In this document: piece after piece, positions 11,001-20,653 of the stretch
How positions within the stretch are numbered: position 1 is the stretch's first letter
How the letters are laid out: each line of letters opens with the position of its first letter
Origin: Heligmosomoides polygyrus polygyrus
Taxonomy: Eukaryota > Nematoda > Chromadorea > Rhabditida > Heligmosomidae
Reading direction: 5' to 3'
NCBI GenBank assembly: GCA_947396885.1
Contig: OX377205.1
Span: 60,980,969-61,044,968, forward strand
Length of the DNA stretch: 64,000 nt
Made by a program: the position numbers and the translations under genes
The notes under the pieces: generated by a model
What the model was told of the DNA's origin: nothing
The model's database searches: none
The model's input: only the letters and a program-made list of their open reading frames with translations

Positions 11001-14000
11001 CGGACGCGCGTTGCCATGCAGTAGGATTGGGCCTCTTCGACTGACCAAAGCCGGCTGTTTTTCAATCAACTTCCGGTGCATTACTTCAACTTCGGCACAG
11101 AACTTCTCCGCTGTGATAGTCATGCGACGAAAAGTGGATCCTTTGTGACAATCGTCCTCGCTGTCCTCCAGTATTCAAGAACTTGTAATGGACTATACCA
11201 GCCATTGTCCACCATACGGTCACCATGGCCTTTTTTGGATGGAGTCGGTTTCGGCATTTCATTGGGACACTCGTTTTTGTCCAGCCTCTGTGCAGAGCGA
11301 GGACGATTGTCACAAAGGATCCATTTTTCGTCGCATGTCACGATGCTGTTCAAAAAACAGTTATGTCACAAAAGCTATAAATGGTAAGAAAGCAGAGATT
11401 GTGCACTTTCAGAAACTATATACAATGCCTGAAACGGGAACATTCATAGCCACGAAAAATCGACGAGAAATTGAGGACGCAAAATCGGCCATTTTATATG
11501 CAAGGGCCTAATAGGTGTGTCTAGGAAAATTTTAGCACGCATTTCGAATGTTTACGAAATTTATGTTATCGGTCAGCGAACGTTTCATATTTGGAGGCAC
11601 CAGCAGCTGAGACAGGAACCTATTTTCAGTCTCGAATTCGATGTTTATGTTATACCAGGCGTGGTCTTTTTCAGACGGTTTCGGGAGACTTCGGCACGTA
11701 CTCCTACTGTGAGCTCTGTCAGTGTCGAGTTCCAGCAAATCGTAGTGGTCACCGGACCCACATTCTCGGAAGACGTCACCAGCGCGCGCTTGGAGAACAT
11801 ATGCATGAGTAAGATTTTCGGCAGTTTTGGACCTGATAGTAGGTTAGTTGTAAGTGAAGAAAGGCCTTCAGAACAGCTGTTCGAAGTGGAGAGCGGGGGG
11901 GGGGGGGTGGCTGAGCAATCGCCATGGCTGGGATTATTGCCCACTTTGTGTCTGTTAATTAACTGTTTCTGTTGGTCGTTTCCTGTTTTACATATCTCAT
12001 TAGTGTTTATGCTGATCTTTAGCTCACCGGACGGTGGCGTGGCGAACGCTATGCGTGATCTGAGAGTGGGAGCGAATGGCAGGGAGTTGAATCGTCGTGA
12101 CCACGAGTTTATCGCAAATGCTGCTCGAGCGGCATTCGGCCGAGGCCTGCGAGCACCGGATTCGAGACGTAGTAAGTGGTTTATTTGGTGCATTGTCGAC
12201 ATGAGGTGCCGCTAGTCTGCCGTGCACTTGTGATTACAGACAGACTTTCAAAGTTTGAAATTTAATATGAAGGCTTCTGCAGTCACTGCCGTACCTTTAC
12301 CCAGTGGCTAATTATAATCTACGTTCTGAACGCCCAAACACCAGGAGCACAACATTCTCGTTTATACACGACCTTGAGTCTTCTGCCTCAGCTATTGAGA
12401 CGATACCGTGGTCACGATGGTGGAACTGCAGCACGGCATCCAATTCGCTTGCTGGTCTTGCGCCAGCTGCATTTGACAACGGGGAGATGCTCTATGTCGG
12501 CCCATGCCGCGCTAAGTCAATACGTGAGGTATCGCCACTAACGAGTTTTTAGACCCTTCCAGCCAATTTCGATCCAGGAACAGTAGTGGCTGACAGTTCG
12601 AGGCCGCTTGGTATGGATCTGCACCTACCTTGTCTGGCGGCAAAAGAAGGAAATCCAGTTGTGTCGGATTCCCATAGGTGTATTTGTTTACAGTGGATTC
12701 TGGAGTCTCCTTGAGCTTGCAGTATAAATGCTAAGCATGAAGTACAAACGAAAGGAAACCTTACATTTGTAAACCTTTCGCATTATAAACGCACTTGATA
12801 AGGTTTGAGGAAATACGGAATTAGGAATGGGGTGACGCTGCGGATCCTTGGTCCAAAGTGCATGAATTCCGAACGAAGGTAATGCCCGCTAGGAATAAGA
12901 TTGAGGTGAATGTTGGAAAGGGTTTCGTAGGTTCTCTTCCGGTGTCAACATGATCTTGTCATTACCCAAAGTGGGGAAAGATTTTTCCTAAGCGAAGGTA
13001 CTTATAAATGCCCGAAAACTTCTATATCAACTCATTGAGGGTTCGTTCATTATACGACGTCGTTCAGAAATAACTCTCAATGTTTATGCGCAAACAGGAC
13101 TAGATAATCACTGGAAGCCCTTATTCGTTCTGCAGTTAGTTTCTTTTAGATAGATGGTGCAACTGTTCACAATTTCATTGGAACAGGGTACTTACGAGTG
13201 CATCTTTCAAAGAAGGAAAAAACTGTTCAGGAAGCTCTAACACATATTCCAGCAGTCCGAGCGAAGACGATGTCTGCTCCGAACACAGTAGCCCCCTTGG
13301 AATGACAGGTGTCGGGCGATCTGGTTATTTCGGATCAGGGGTATACACAAAGTTTTGGGCGTTAAAATTTTTTAAACAATTTTTAAACGGAAATTTTTGG
13401 TTAAATTTCCGGTACATCGTTAAATTTCGTTCAAATATACAATCAGCTGCAAAGTGAATATTATTTCAAAAGAGAAAATCAGGAAAAACATTTTATATTT
13501 CCACTTCAACACGTGAACAAGTAACCGAAGGAACGGCGTAATAGGCTCCGGGGACGGTCATCTTCTACATAGTGAATATTCGCCTTGGCAAGAAGGCAAA
13601 TGTATGTCCAGTTACATCAGAAATGGCCTAGCTCAGTTCGTCATTGGGGCAGGTCTCAACGATGCTGCATAAATATTTTTTGTACAGCACAATACGTTGT
13701 ACAGGGATGTACTACAAAGTAACCCCGTCCGAGCCTGTTTGAGCGGGAAAAAATTCAATTAAAAAATACAAGTGGAATGTTAAGTTCAGGAAAAGCAGCT
13801 TTCCAATTTTTCGCAAATCATTTAAAGCACGTCCAGCGGCCGAGAACCTCGTCCTTGGTCTCGACTGTTCCAGGTTGCGAGCAAAAATATTTTGAGATAA
13901 GCAACGCCAAGTAGGGATAGGCAGATCTTACGAGCAGACCAGAACAGTATTTTAGTAGATTCGTTGACGTGCTTGGCATTTCGGTGAAGAACTTTTCTAG

Positions 14001-15125
14001 CCCCAAATGTGCTACTTCCAAAAATGCAAATACATCATAGAAGCCACGAGAATTAGATTGAAGGTAAAAATAGAATAATATCTGCGCGCTGTAGCCGACG
14101 TCACAGGTACAAGCCCATAGGTCAAACACAATTCGCAATATCTTCTCGCCAGGGCTTGTTCATACTTGTCGACGAGAGCCACGGGAGCGATTGGTCGGCC
14201 AGGCAAATCGCCCCCTTCGCCCCCTTCGCGAAGTAGGAACAGGCTCCTGCGGCTGTGTTAGAGCGGATTGTGTCTGCTTAGTCTTACTGATTTCAATAGT
14301 TGTTCAGGAGCTGTCCTAATCGAGAGGGTGAGGCCTGCAATACTAGTGAATACTAAGAGGAGATGTGATAAACTTATTAAGAAAACAGTCCGTTAAAAAA
14401 TTCGTTAAATTCTGAAAATTTCGGTTAAGTCGTTAAGCCAGATTTTAACGAAAAATGCCGTTAAATCGTTAAATCGTTAACCTTTAAATGTGCACCCGTG
14501 TTTCGGATGTTGGAGCAGAGGATGAGTGGTGAGATTTAAACTAGACATATGTAAGTGTCGTGTAACGTGCCAAGGTAACCCACCTTGGAGATCGAGTTGC
14601 CATTTCCGTTCGGAAGCGTGTTCGAATCCCCAAAGGAACAGGGGCCTTGCCTGCAAATTGGCGTTTCACTGGTTGGTGAGCACCTTGAGCACATCCATCC
14701 CCATTTGGCGAAAATAGACCTAACGACGTCATCCACGATATATGGATTACAGCTATACGCGGTGAGTGGGTTACGATTTACAATGAGCTGAAGAGCGAGG
14801 GGACTGCTGAATCATTGGGTTCATTTGCGTATGTGTTTGCGAGCGAATTTCTACGATGTTTCTTAGTAGAACGCTTTCAGCCAGGGATACTCATCGCGAC
14901 GCGAACTTCGGAACGGACGGAAGGCCTCCGAGTCAAAATCAGGGCAACAACAGGAGGCGCTTCAACAGGCAGAATCGTCGGAACAATGCCAACAGTGCTC
15001 AGCACGCTCAGGCTAGTCAGCAGTCTTCCGCGTGGAGGTCTGAGGGCGCCCGGTTTAACGACCTTCAGAGATCGTGGAGGGATCCGGAAACTCCGATTGC
15101 ACTGCAGAATTGGCGCGGGTTCTGA
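1909..15125 (+). CDS. RING-finger protein with U1/matrin-like zinc finger, multi-exon
   Basis: Exons read by eye: 1909-2064, 7754-7928, 7978-8109, 8170-8259, 9281 to about 9378, 9819-9917, 10012-10162, 11675-11808, 12023-12171, 12305-12523, 14881-15125 (stop TGA). Every junction except the one leaving the 9281 exon is phase-compatible. The first two exons form a C3HC4 RING: CGIC, then CGHTNC, LTC and CAVC. A helical, charged segment follows (exons 3-5), then Ser/Glu-rich sequence, a single C2H2 finger of the U1/matrin kind (YCELCQCRVP with HILGRRH) and an Asn/Gln/Arg-rich tail ending NWRGF. RING proteins of this type usually act as E3 ubiquitin ligases, and matrin-like fingers often bind RNA; the combined role is inference. 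Intron 1 is 5.7 kb and transposon-filled. Two adjacent genes, split near 9.4-9.8 kb, cannot be excluded. Confidence 0.7.
2438..5555. mobile_element. TIR element of about 3.1 kb in intron 1
   Basis: CGATTGGGAAC occurs on both sides (2438-2448 and 5545-5555). Just inside are GACATGGGATCC on the left and GGATCCAATGTC on the right. Both ends continue with degenerate TCCGGAT/ATCCGAA runs, which also recur near 2985-3030, suggesting a nested or rearranged end. No transposase motif is visible. The long flanking repeat (10-11 bp) would fit a Mutator-like element, but the class is uncertain. Confidence 0.55.
4438..4577. repeat. Foldback repeat related to 58,151-58,289
   Basis: GC-rich inverted segments (GCGGCAGCGGCGA against TCGCCGCTCAGCGGC) are followed by CTCTGCGTCCCTGCCCTAT and a terminal GGCAACGCCGCAAAAGTGTG. 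The same pieces recur at 58.2 kb. It lies inside the 2438-5555 element. Confidence 0.5.
5556..7029. other. Intron 1 remainder, nothing recognised
   Basis: No convincing exon or repeat was seen apart from a C-run at about 6112-6122 and a short AT-rich stretch. Open frames here have no recognisable motif. Confidence 0.4.
7030..7440 (-). pseudogene. LINE 3' end, CR1-like, truncated
   Basis: The - strand frame ending at 7075 (LALHLTSPYF, IRNHIYDLRSIS) looks like the C-terminal tail of a reverse transcriptase ORF. It is followed by TTTATTACGACC and a (TAATAG)n-like tail, similar to the 3' ends at 41,440 and 18,233. Assignment rests on that similarity and is moderate. Confidence 0.4.
7754..7928 (+). 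CDS. RING gene exon 2: core of the C3HC4 finger
   Basis: It starts after TATGTTTCAG in phase 0 and supplies VLSCGHTNCLTC, a Trp-containing linker and CAVC, then LLPNNFQLL. That order and spacing are the C3HC4 RING pattern. It ends in phase 1 before GTCAGT. Confidence 0.85.
7978..8109 (+). CDS. RING gene exon 3: post-RING helix
   Basis: A 49-base intron separates it from exon 2 and the phase matches (1 to 1). It continues the motif LLEVLRRMKL, which often follows RING domains of this kind, then an acidic linker. Donor GTGAGC. Confidence 0.75.
8170..8259 (+). CDS. RING gene exon 4
   Basis: It starts after GCTGTTGCAG, in phase, and encodes EHMNEVASLLENQLDQL, a likely helical or coiled-coil segment. 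Donor GTAAGA, phase 1. Confidence 0.75.
8461..8610. mobile_element. Harbinger-like MITE, 150 bp, CAG target duplication
   Basis: The ends are inverted: GGGTCGGGTTCATCAACGAC on the left and GTCGTTGATGAGTCCGGCCC on the right. CAG flanks both ends (8458-8460, 8611-8613). The centre folds around CGGCTTATCG and CGATAAGCCG-like arms. A second copy of this subfamily was the target of the BEL element at 49-56 kb. Confidence 0.8.
9281..9378 (+). CDS. RING gene exon 5, 3' limit uncertain
   Basis: It starts after AAATTTTTAG in phase 1 and reads FIRAIEDASADLMARWDAAK, a plausible helix. The frame stays open to 9549. I could not find a donor in the phase needed for the 9819 exon, so a further small exon or another boundary is likely between 9378 and 9818. 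Confidence 0.5.
9648..9719. repeat. Short inverted repeat
   Basis: CACCATTTTC at the left is matched by GAAAATGGTG at the right, with GCCTGTCTC and GAGACAGAC inside, giving arms of about 28 bases. Probably a tiny MITE; it overlaps an otherwise tempting open frame. Confidence 0.5.
9819..9917 (+). CDS. RING gene exon after gap in model
   Basis: It follows GATTTAG and encodes HYDVRVLEDYPFDGIHDFLG; the donor GTACGT leaves phase 2, which fits the next exon exactly. Confidence 0.5.
10012..10162 (+). CDS. RING gene Ser/Glu-rich exon
   Basis: It starts after GCCTTCTAG and encodes a Ser/Glu/Asp-rich, probably disordered stretch (PPHAYSDFSLFGSESS). Donor GTGAGT, phase 0. Confidence 0.65.
10865..11353 (-). 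pseudogene. Mariner transposase fragment, frameshifted
   Basis: On the - strand, conceptual pieces TCDEKWIL (first catalytic Asp region), LLHGNARPHVSK and LPHPAYSSDLPSIDYLFF show mariner DDE-family order. The pieces lie in different frames and the N-terminal helix-turn-helix part is absent, so the copy is dead. Its third Asp region reads SIDY. A 42-base inverted duplication lies within it. Confidence 0.8.
11675..11808 (+). CDS. U1/matrin-like C2H2 zinc-finger exon
   Basis: It starts after TCTTTTTCAG in phase 0. YCELCQCRVPANRSGHRTH followed by ILGRRHQRAL gives paired Cys and paired His with the spacing of U1-like fingers. Donor GTAAGA, phase 2. Confidence 0.7.
12023..12171 (+). CDS. RING gene exon, Asn/Arg-rich
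   Basis: It starts after GATCTTTAG and joins in phase 2; it encodes SPDGGVANAMRDLRVGANGR and more Arg/Ala-rich sequence. Donor GTAAGT, phase 1. Confidence 0.65.
12305..12523 (+). CDS. RING gene exon, Ser/Thr-rich
   Basis: It starts after TTTACCCAG, enters in phase 1 and leaves in phase 1 before GTGAGG. The frame begins ANYNLRSERPNTRSTTFSF. Because it is 1-to-1 it could be skipped without breaking the frame. Confidence 0.55.
13336..14500. mobile_element. hAT-like non-autonomous element, 1165 bp
   Basis: TTTCGGAT occurs exactly at both borders (13,328-13,335 and 14,501-14,508), an 8-bp target duplication. The ends are CAGGGGTATACAC and GTGCACCCGTG, imperfect inverted repeats starting CA. Sub-terminal sequence on both sides is full of GTTAAA/TTAACG runs. 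No transposase frame is present. It lies in the last intron of the RING gene. Confidence 0.75.
14881..15125 (+). CDS. RING gene terminal exon, Asn/Gln/Arg-rich tail
   Basis: It starts after ACGCTTTCAG in phase 1 and encodes a low-complexity basic tail (NNRRRFNRQNRRNN) ending NWRGF and TGA. ATTAAA lies at 15,621-15,626, about 500 bases downstream, as a possible poly(A) signal. Confidence 0.65.
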
Positions 15126-15944
15126 GTTCGTTAGAGGAGCTGCAGGGTCTTCAGCACTTCCTTCCACTTCAACCTAGCTTATCCCTTTTCACTGTTGGTT
15201 TCTGATGTTCCTTCTCGGCTAATTATTCGGATCCTTGACATTTCATACTTATGAGCTAAAAAATAGTCTATTCGTTAGGTTATAGAGTACCGTGGATATT
15301 GCTGGTTGTTTATTAATGTTAGAGCATGATCCGTTTCTCCGTTGAGCGCTACTCTGCGACATGCTGACTAGTTTCGACTCTGTAAGCACTCTATCCGGCC
15401 CCTACTGATAGGCGAAAGAGACTCCACTACATCACAGGTAGTCCGGGCTCTTCTCTATGTGATTTCCTTTTTGTAAACACGCTGTTCTCTTTCGTTTTAC
15501 GACTGGTATAATATGTATATCGTGTAGAAAGTAGTGGTTTTGTGTACGCAAGGTTATTGGGATTGAATCGCGGCGATGTATTCTCTGCTTTCCAGCCATT
15601 TATGCTGGTGTCGATAGCAAATTAAAGATTATTTTCCCGTTGCCAGCGTTGGTGAAGTGCTTCTCAAAAGTGGAAGCAAAATATTAGTTGGTACATATCA
15701 ACCACTCTAGTAGGAGGCTTTGCAGGAGATGGTATGAATTCTTTGTTAAATCAAACCTCTCTGAAATCCAGTTAATTTGATTGCATTCATCCAGCTAGAA
15801 AACCTATTTCATCATGTATCGCCGTCTTCGTTGAAGCTGCTACGTTGATCGGAATGACTTTATAAGCCAAAACGTGAGACGATATGTCGAATGTATCTTG
15901 ATAGGGTTTTATTTTTTATTCAGCATGCAGTGCAAATCAATCTA
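15126..15944. other. 3' flank of the RING gene
   Basis: Apart from a possible poly(A) signal ATTAAA at 15,621 nothing recognisable is seen. Confidence 0.4.
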
Positions 15945-17229
15945 TTAGGTCATCCAATAAGTCATGTCGTTTTTTCAACGTTGACTTCAATTGAACAAAT
16001 TTTCAACAAAACTTCATCTCAGCCAGCAGTGTAATCACCGTCATTATCAACAACCTTGCTCCATCTAACGAGCAAATCTTCAATTCCTGAGCAGTAATAC
16101 TGTTGTGGTTTTTGAACAACACATGTGGACATAGCATTTTGAATATTCTCCAATCTTTCAAATTTCTTGCCACTAAGAAAATGCTGTCGAAACCGGAATA
16201 AGTGGTAATCCGAGGGTGCGAGATTGGGAGAATACGGTGGATGAGGCACTAGCTCCCATCTTAACTCGGTGACTTTTTCCATCGTCCGTTTTGCACAGTG
16301 CGATCTTGCATTGGCTTGATGGAGAATTACGCCCTTTCTGTTGAAGATCGCCGGATACTTTTCCGCTAAAGCTTGGTTCACTCGATTCAATTGCTCATGG
16401 CAAAGGTCTGCGTCAACGGTCTGTCGAGATCTATGCACTTCAAAGTGGACAATTCCACGGATATTTCACCAAACACAGAGGATTGCCTTTCTGAGATGAA
16501 TATTCGGCTTCGCAGTACTTCTTGGTTGTTCCACTTCGTAAAGCCACTGCTTTTTGCGCTTCGAATTATCGTACAAGATCCGTTTTTCGTCTCCTGTGAT
16601 CAGTCGATCAAAAAACGGGTTTGCACGGTGTCGCTGAAGCAGTGCGTTGCAAAGCGTCGATCGGTTGGCACAGTTCTCGGCGTATAAATCGTGCGGTACC
16701 CAAACACCTGCTCTGCATACCTTGCCAATTTGGCGAAGATGAAAATGTACGGGTGATTTAAGTTGGTTGGGAGTACTCAAAAGTTACTCTACTGTTTGAC
16801 AACGATTTGCCTCCAGTTCTGCGATCAGCATGTCCTTGTCAAATGTTACCGGTCTTCCTGATCGAGAGGAGTCAGAGAGGTCAAAATTATCGGATTTGAA
16901 CTTGGAAGACCATCGCTGGCATTTGCATCTGAATCATCTGTCCATTGCATCTGAATATGCATTGCAGATATTTTCGGTAGAAACCGTTGCGTTACTACCT
17001 TCCGAAATTCGAACAGCATGCAATGCCGATTATGTTCCTCTGAGATTTGCCAAGCCATTTCACCTGAACTTGCAAGCAAGCACTTCAACGAATTGTAGAT
17101 TCTAATAGAGCGAGTCTCATTTACCTTAGAATCACTTCAGTGCACCTTCGAAATACACAAATCTGCCGACAAATAATGAGCTAAAACAGAAGTGCACAAA
17201 AAAACGACATTACTTATTGGATGACCTAA
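15945..17229 (-). mobile_element. Mariner element, full length but inactive, 1285 bp
   Basis: TTAGGTCATCCAATAAGT at the left is inverted at the right (ACTTATTGGATGACCTAA); TA precedes the left end. The - strand carries mariner transposase in order: a decayed helix-turn-helix region (about 17,090-16,850), then GDEKRILYDN, then ILHQANARSHCAK, then VPHPPYSPNLAPSDYHLF. The second catalytic Asp of the usual HDNARPH motif is missing (HQANARSH), and frames change between pieces. Length fits the usual 1.3 kb mariner. Confidence 0.9.
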
Positions 17230-17404
17230 TGTATAATCACGTTGTTAGTCGCGACGGTAGTCCATCTGGGCACGCGTCAAGTATTACAAAATAAAACTGA
17301 AAGCGCGAAGATAACAGTCAAAAGAGGTAAGAAAACCTGATATGAAACTGTGAACGTACGAAGATACGAAGAACGCCGCGAAACACCAAGAATGCGGAAC
17401 GACG

Positions 17405-17545
17405 TTAGGCCTTTGTCATACCATCGCTCACCCCGAGCGACGCCTATTGATAGGCTCCCATATCGATCGGGCGGCGCGATGGGATCGATATGGGTGCATA
17501 TCATTAGGCGACGCTCGGAGTGAGCGATGGTATGACAAAGACCTT
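17405..17545. repeat. Near-perfect palindrome, about 140 bp
   Basis: GCCTTTGTCATACCATCGCT at the left is mirrored by AGCGATGGTATGACAAAG at the right. Inner arms CCCATATCGATC and GATCGATATGGG form a second tier. It starts about 175 bp beyond the mariner right end. Likely a foldback MITE. Confidence 0.75.
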
Positions 17546-17998
17546 AAGGGGACGTGACACGCTGAAGAACTGGTCAGCAGGCAAGAAAAGTACGAACAAT
17601 TGGCGAAAGGGTGCAGGGGAAAACGGCATCGAGTGGCTGTTCCCAGCAGTTCAAGAAAGGAGTGTTTTCGATCCTGTGACGGTACTTCAAGAATACGAGA
17701 ATACAAACAACGTACGTGAGGAACGAGTTTTCAGGTGAATTTCAAGAATCGTATGTAAATTCCGTTCAACAATTTAAGGGAAAATGCCTGCGCTAAGTTT
17801 CCTTTAGAAAAACCTAATTAGGAATGCCGCTGTGTCGATAAATGGACACCCTGATTCGCACTAAACTGAAGGATCGACAACGTAACGATGTTGCAGAGAC
17901 GTGACACCGTCCTTGGTCGTTCTAACTGGTCGTCTTCTCTACTACTTCGTGGCGCAAATCTTGGCAAGGAGACAGATCTTATACTATTTTCCTCCACG

Positions 17999-20120
17999 TC
18001 GCCACTGCAAAAGGCATCGTTTCTCACAAGGAGAGCCTCCTGAGTGGCGGTGAGCTTTTGCGGTGGAATTTTTACAGGATGTAGGGCCCCTGTGGTGAGT
18101 CCAGAACCATGGTTTTTTCGGAATGCTCTTCTGTGACCGGAAAAAGGCGTGTGGACGCGTGAGCGCGCAGTTCATGACGCACTGCTGCCACCCAATCCAG
18201 CGTAGTCGATTGGTGTAGTTGTTGTGTTGCATGTATGTTTATTACATAAGTGTAACCTAAGCACAAAACAACTCCAAAGTAGAACGACAAGCAGACACAT
18301 CACAACAACATCACAAAATAGTTCAACAAAGAGAAAACTAAGAATAAGCTAAAGACTGTAAAGACTAAGAAACGCGCACGACCTCACGGAGTAAGCTCCT
18401 TATAAACCAGTTTTTTTTTAAGGTAGTGTAGCGTAACCCGAAGTGGTCCCTTTTTAGTAGGGTCTCAAATGGGCCGATTGTTCTGTTAACGAAAAGTACC
18501 GCATGCAGTTGAGCTCAGCCGTCTTAACCTAGAGCTTGATGGGCCCACGCGTGGCGACTGAAGTGGCCCTCACCTGAAGGAACTCCGCCGGCTTGATGCC
18601 ACACCTACCAAACAGAATTTTGTGAAGTAGCAGCAAGTCAGCCTTCCTTCGAGAAGGTAGCTTGTGAAGACCGAGATTCTGATTCCTTTCAGCAGAGGGA
18701 ATCTGGTCGTGAATAAAGTCAAGCATTCTAATCATCAACTTCCTAGTGAAACTGTTCTGTACCTTTTCTGCTAGGTCAATGCTTTTACGTTTAAAAGGAG
18801 AGCACATTTGAGTGCCGTATTCCAATATTGGTCTGACATTGTAGCACATGGCGTTGTAGGGTCACAGGAGCAATTTTTTGTGCTACTGTTTTTACATTTT
18901 GCGATTTATCGCCAGTGGGACCCTTTATCCCCATTTCCAACACATTTTTGAACAAAAACAGCAACAGCAGTTTACGTTCATCGAACTCTTTGAAAAGCGA
19001 AAGGTGTGGGTTTTTGACTTCCAGGTTGAGCAAGTAAAAAACTGATGCCAGATTCGTGATCAGCATTCCAAATAACTCCCAGGCACAAAGTTTGGACGAA
19101 ATTGGTGGATCCGACCTCACCACCCTCACTTACTCATGCCTTCTCTAAACTGTCATAAGGAAACGGAAAATCCAGAAAACAGTGTCAGATTCATCATCGC
19201 GCTCCAAGTAACATTCGTAGCCGAAGTAAGATAACAATTTTTCTTCGACCCTAGTACAGTACGTGGCCCTTTTTGATTTTCGAACAGTCAAGCTGTTGCA
19301 GGACGAGGTGTTATAGATAGCAAATTCTATTATATTCTTTACATGGATGGAGTCAAAAACGTAATAACCAACCGGGAAGAATGATGTACCAACCTTCCTC
19401 AACATGATGGAAGATGGCGAAAGAGCATATAAGCCAAATACACTGCTTACAAACTGGGACGTAATAGCACCGATATAATACCTTCTGTGTAGCTCTCCAC
19501 CCCTTAACGTATTCAGTTGGTTTCCACCTCGAACGGCTTCACACCTCAATGACCACACTTGTTTGACCATGAAAACCGAGGTGCAAAGCCCGCTCTAGGC
19601 TCAGGCTCGGGTGAGAGTGGTGAGGTCGAATGCACCAATTTCGCCCAAACTTTGTACGTGGAGGCTATTTGGGGTGCTGATCACGAATCTGGCATCGGTT
19701 TTTTATCTGCTTAACCTGAAAGTCAAGAATTCTCACCTTTCCACTCTCAAAGAGCTCTATGAACGTAAACGATATTTGTTGCCGTGTTTTTATTCAAAAA
19801 TGTGTTGGAAATGGGGATAAAGGGTCCCACTGACGACAAATCGCAAAATGAAGAACACCAGTACAAGGGGAATGGGACCCACGACCTTGCTCCTATGAAG
19901 TTACAACGCTACTACTATGCCAAGCCACCACATCGGGCTGGGTGGCAGCAGTGCGTCATGAACTGCGCGCTCACTCGTCCACACGCCTTTTTTCGGTAAC
20001 AGAAGAGCATTCCGAAAAACTAACTATGGTTTTGAACTCCCCACACGGGACCTTACACCCTGTAAAAATTCAACCGTAAGAGCTCACCCCACTTTGGAGG
20101 CTCTCCTTGCGAGTTGAGAC
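17999..20120. repeat. Large inverted repeat, arms about 0.5 kb
   Basis: 17,999-18,232 is the reverse complement of about 19,900-20,115, sharing for example CAGTTCATGACGCACTGC and its complement. 18,845-19,128 is the reverse complement of about 19,609-19,890 (GTGGGACCCTTTATCCCCAT). About 450 bases separate the arms. The left arm is interrupted by LINE sequence. A diverged single arm recurs at 42,560-43,050. Confidence 0.75.
18233..18845 (-). pseudogene. LINE reverse transcriptase C-terminal fragment
   Basis: The - strand reads VRPILEYGTQMCSPFKRK and FTRKLMIRMLDF, typical of the region after the RT catalytic core in CR1/Jockey-type LINEs. The fragment splits the left arm of the large inverted repeat, so it inserted after that repeat formed. 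The ORF is truncated on both sides. Confidence 0.7.
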
Positions 20121-20339
20121 TGTTTGTCGCAGCAGTGGCGTCAACTCATCGATGAGATTCGTGGCTGACGATTCTTCCAAAGCAGTAGCAACGAGGTCAT
20201 CTCCCACGGGTGCCCTAGGAGACGCGGTCAGCCAACTGCAGTCGCCAACGGCCAGGGACTTCTCCCTGGCCGTTCTCAAACACATATATCTTGCATCCGT
20301 TCAACACAGGCACCGTTATTTCGACACCGGTTAATAGCA

Positions 20340-20640
20340 GCCCTACGGAAAACTGTTGACCGGTCTTCGGAGCAACTGCTTAGGCCTAGAAGCTAATCGT
20401 AAGGTGAGATCACTGGTAAGAAACGGCAGCGCCTTTGTGGTTAATGTGCATCTATAGCGGCGACTTCGTCGTATTAACGGAGACGTGGCTTAACCCCGAA
20501 ACCTCTTTTAGGCTTTTCCAGCTACCGGTATTTGGGTGTAAGATGTGACTGCTTTCGAAAAAAGGGCGTGGTATGCTACTTCTGTTGAAGAAGACCTCGT
20601 ATTATACAACGTGGTATTCGAAGAGTCGTTTACAAATTAT
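20340..20640 (+). pseudogene. LINE apurinic-type endonuclease relic
   Basis: The + strand reads GDFVVLTETWLNPETSF, with the TETWL motif of LINE endonucleases, followed by KGRGMLLLLKK in a shifted frame. Only this fragment remains. Confidence 0.55.
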
Positions 20641-20653
20641 TAAGGGACTCATA

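Noticed and set aside
14585..14761. Additional exon of the RING gene with donor GTGAGT
   Set aside because: Neither its likely acceptor nor its donor matches the phase 1 junctions on both sides, and different frames give unrelated peptides.
19145..19570. 141-codon - strand ORF between arms of the large inverted repeat
   Set aside because: No motif recognised and it is confined to the repeat spacer; treated as repeat sequence.
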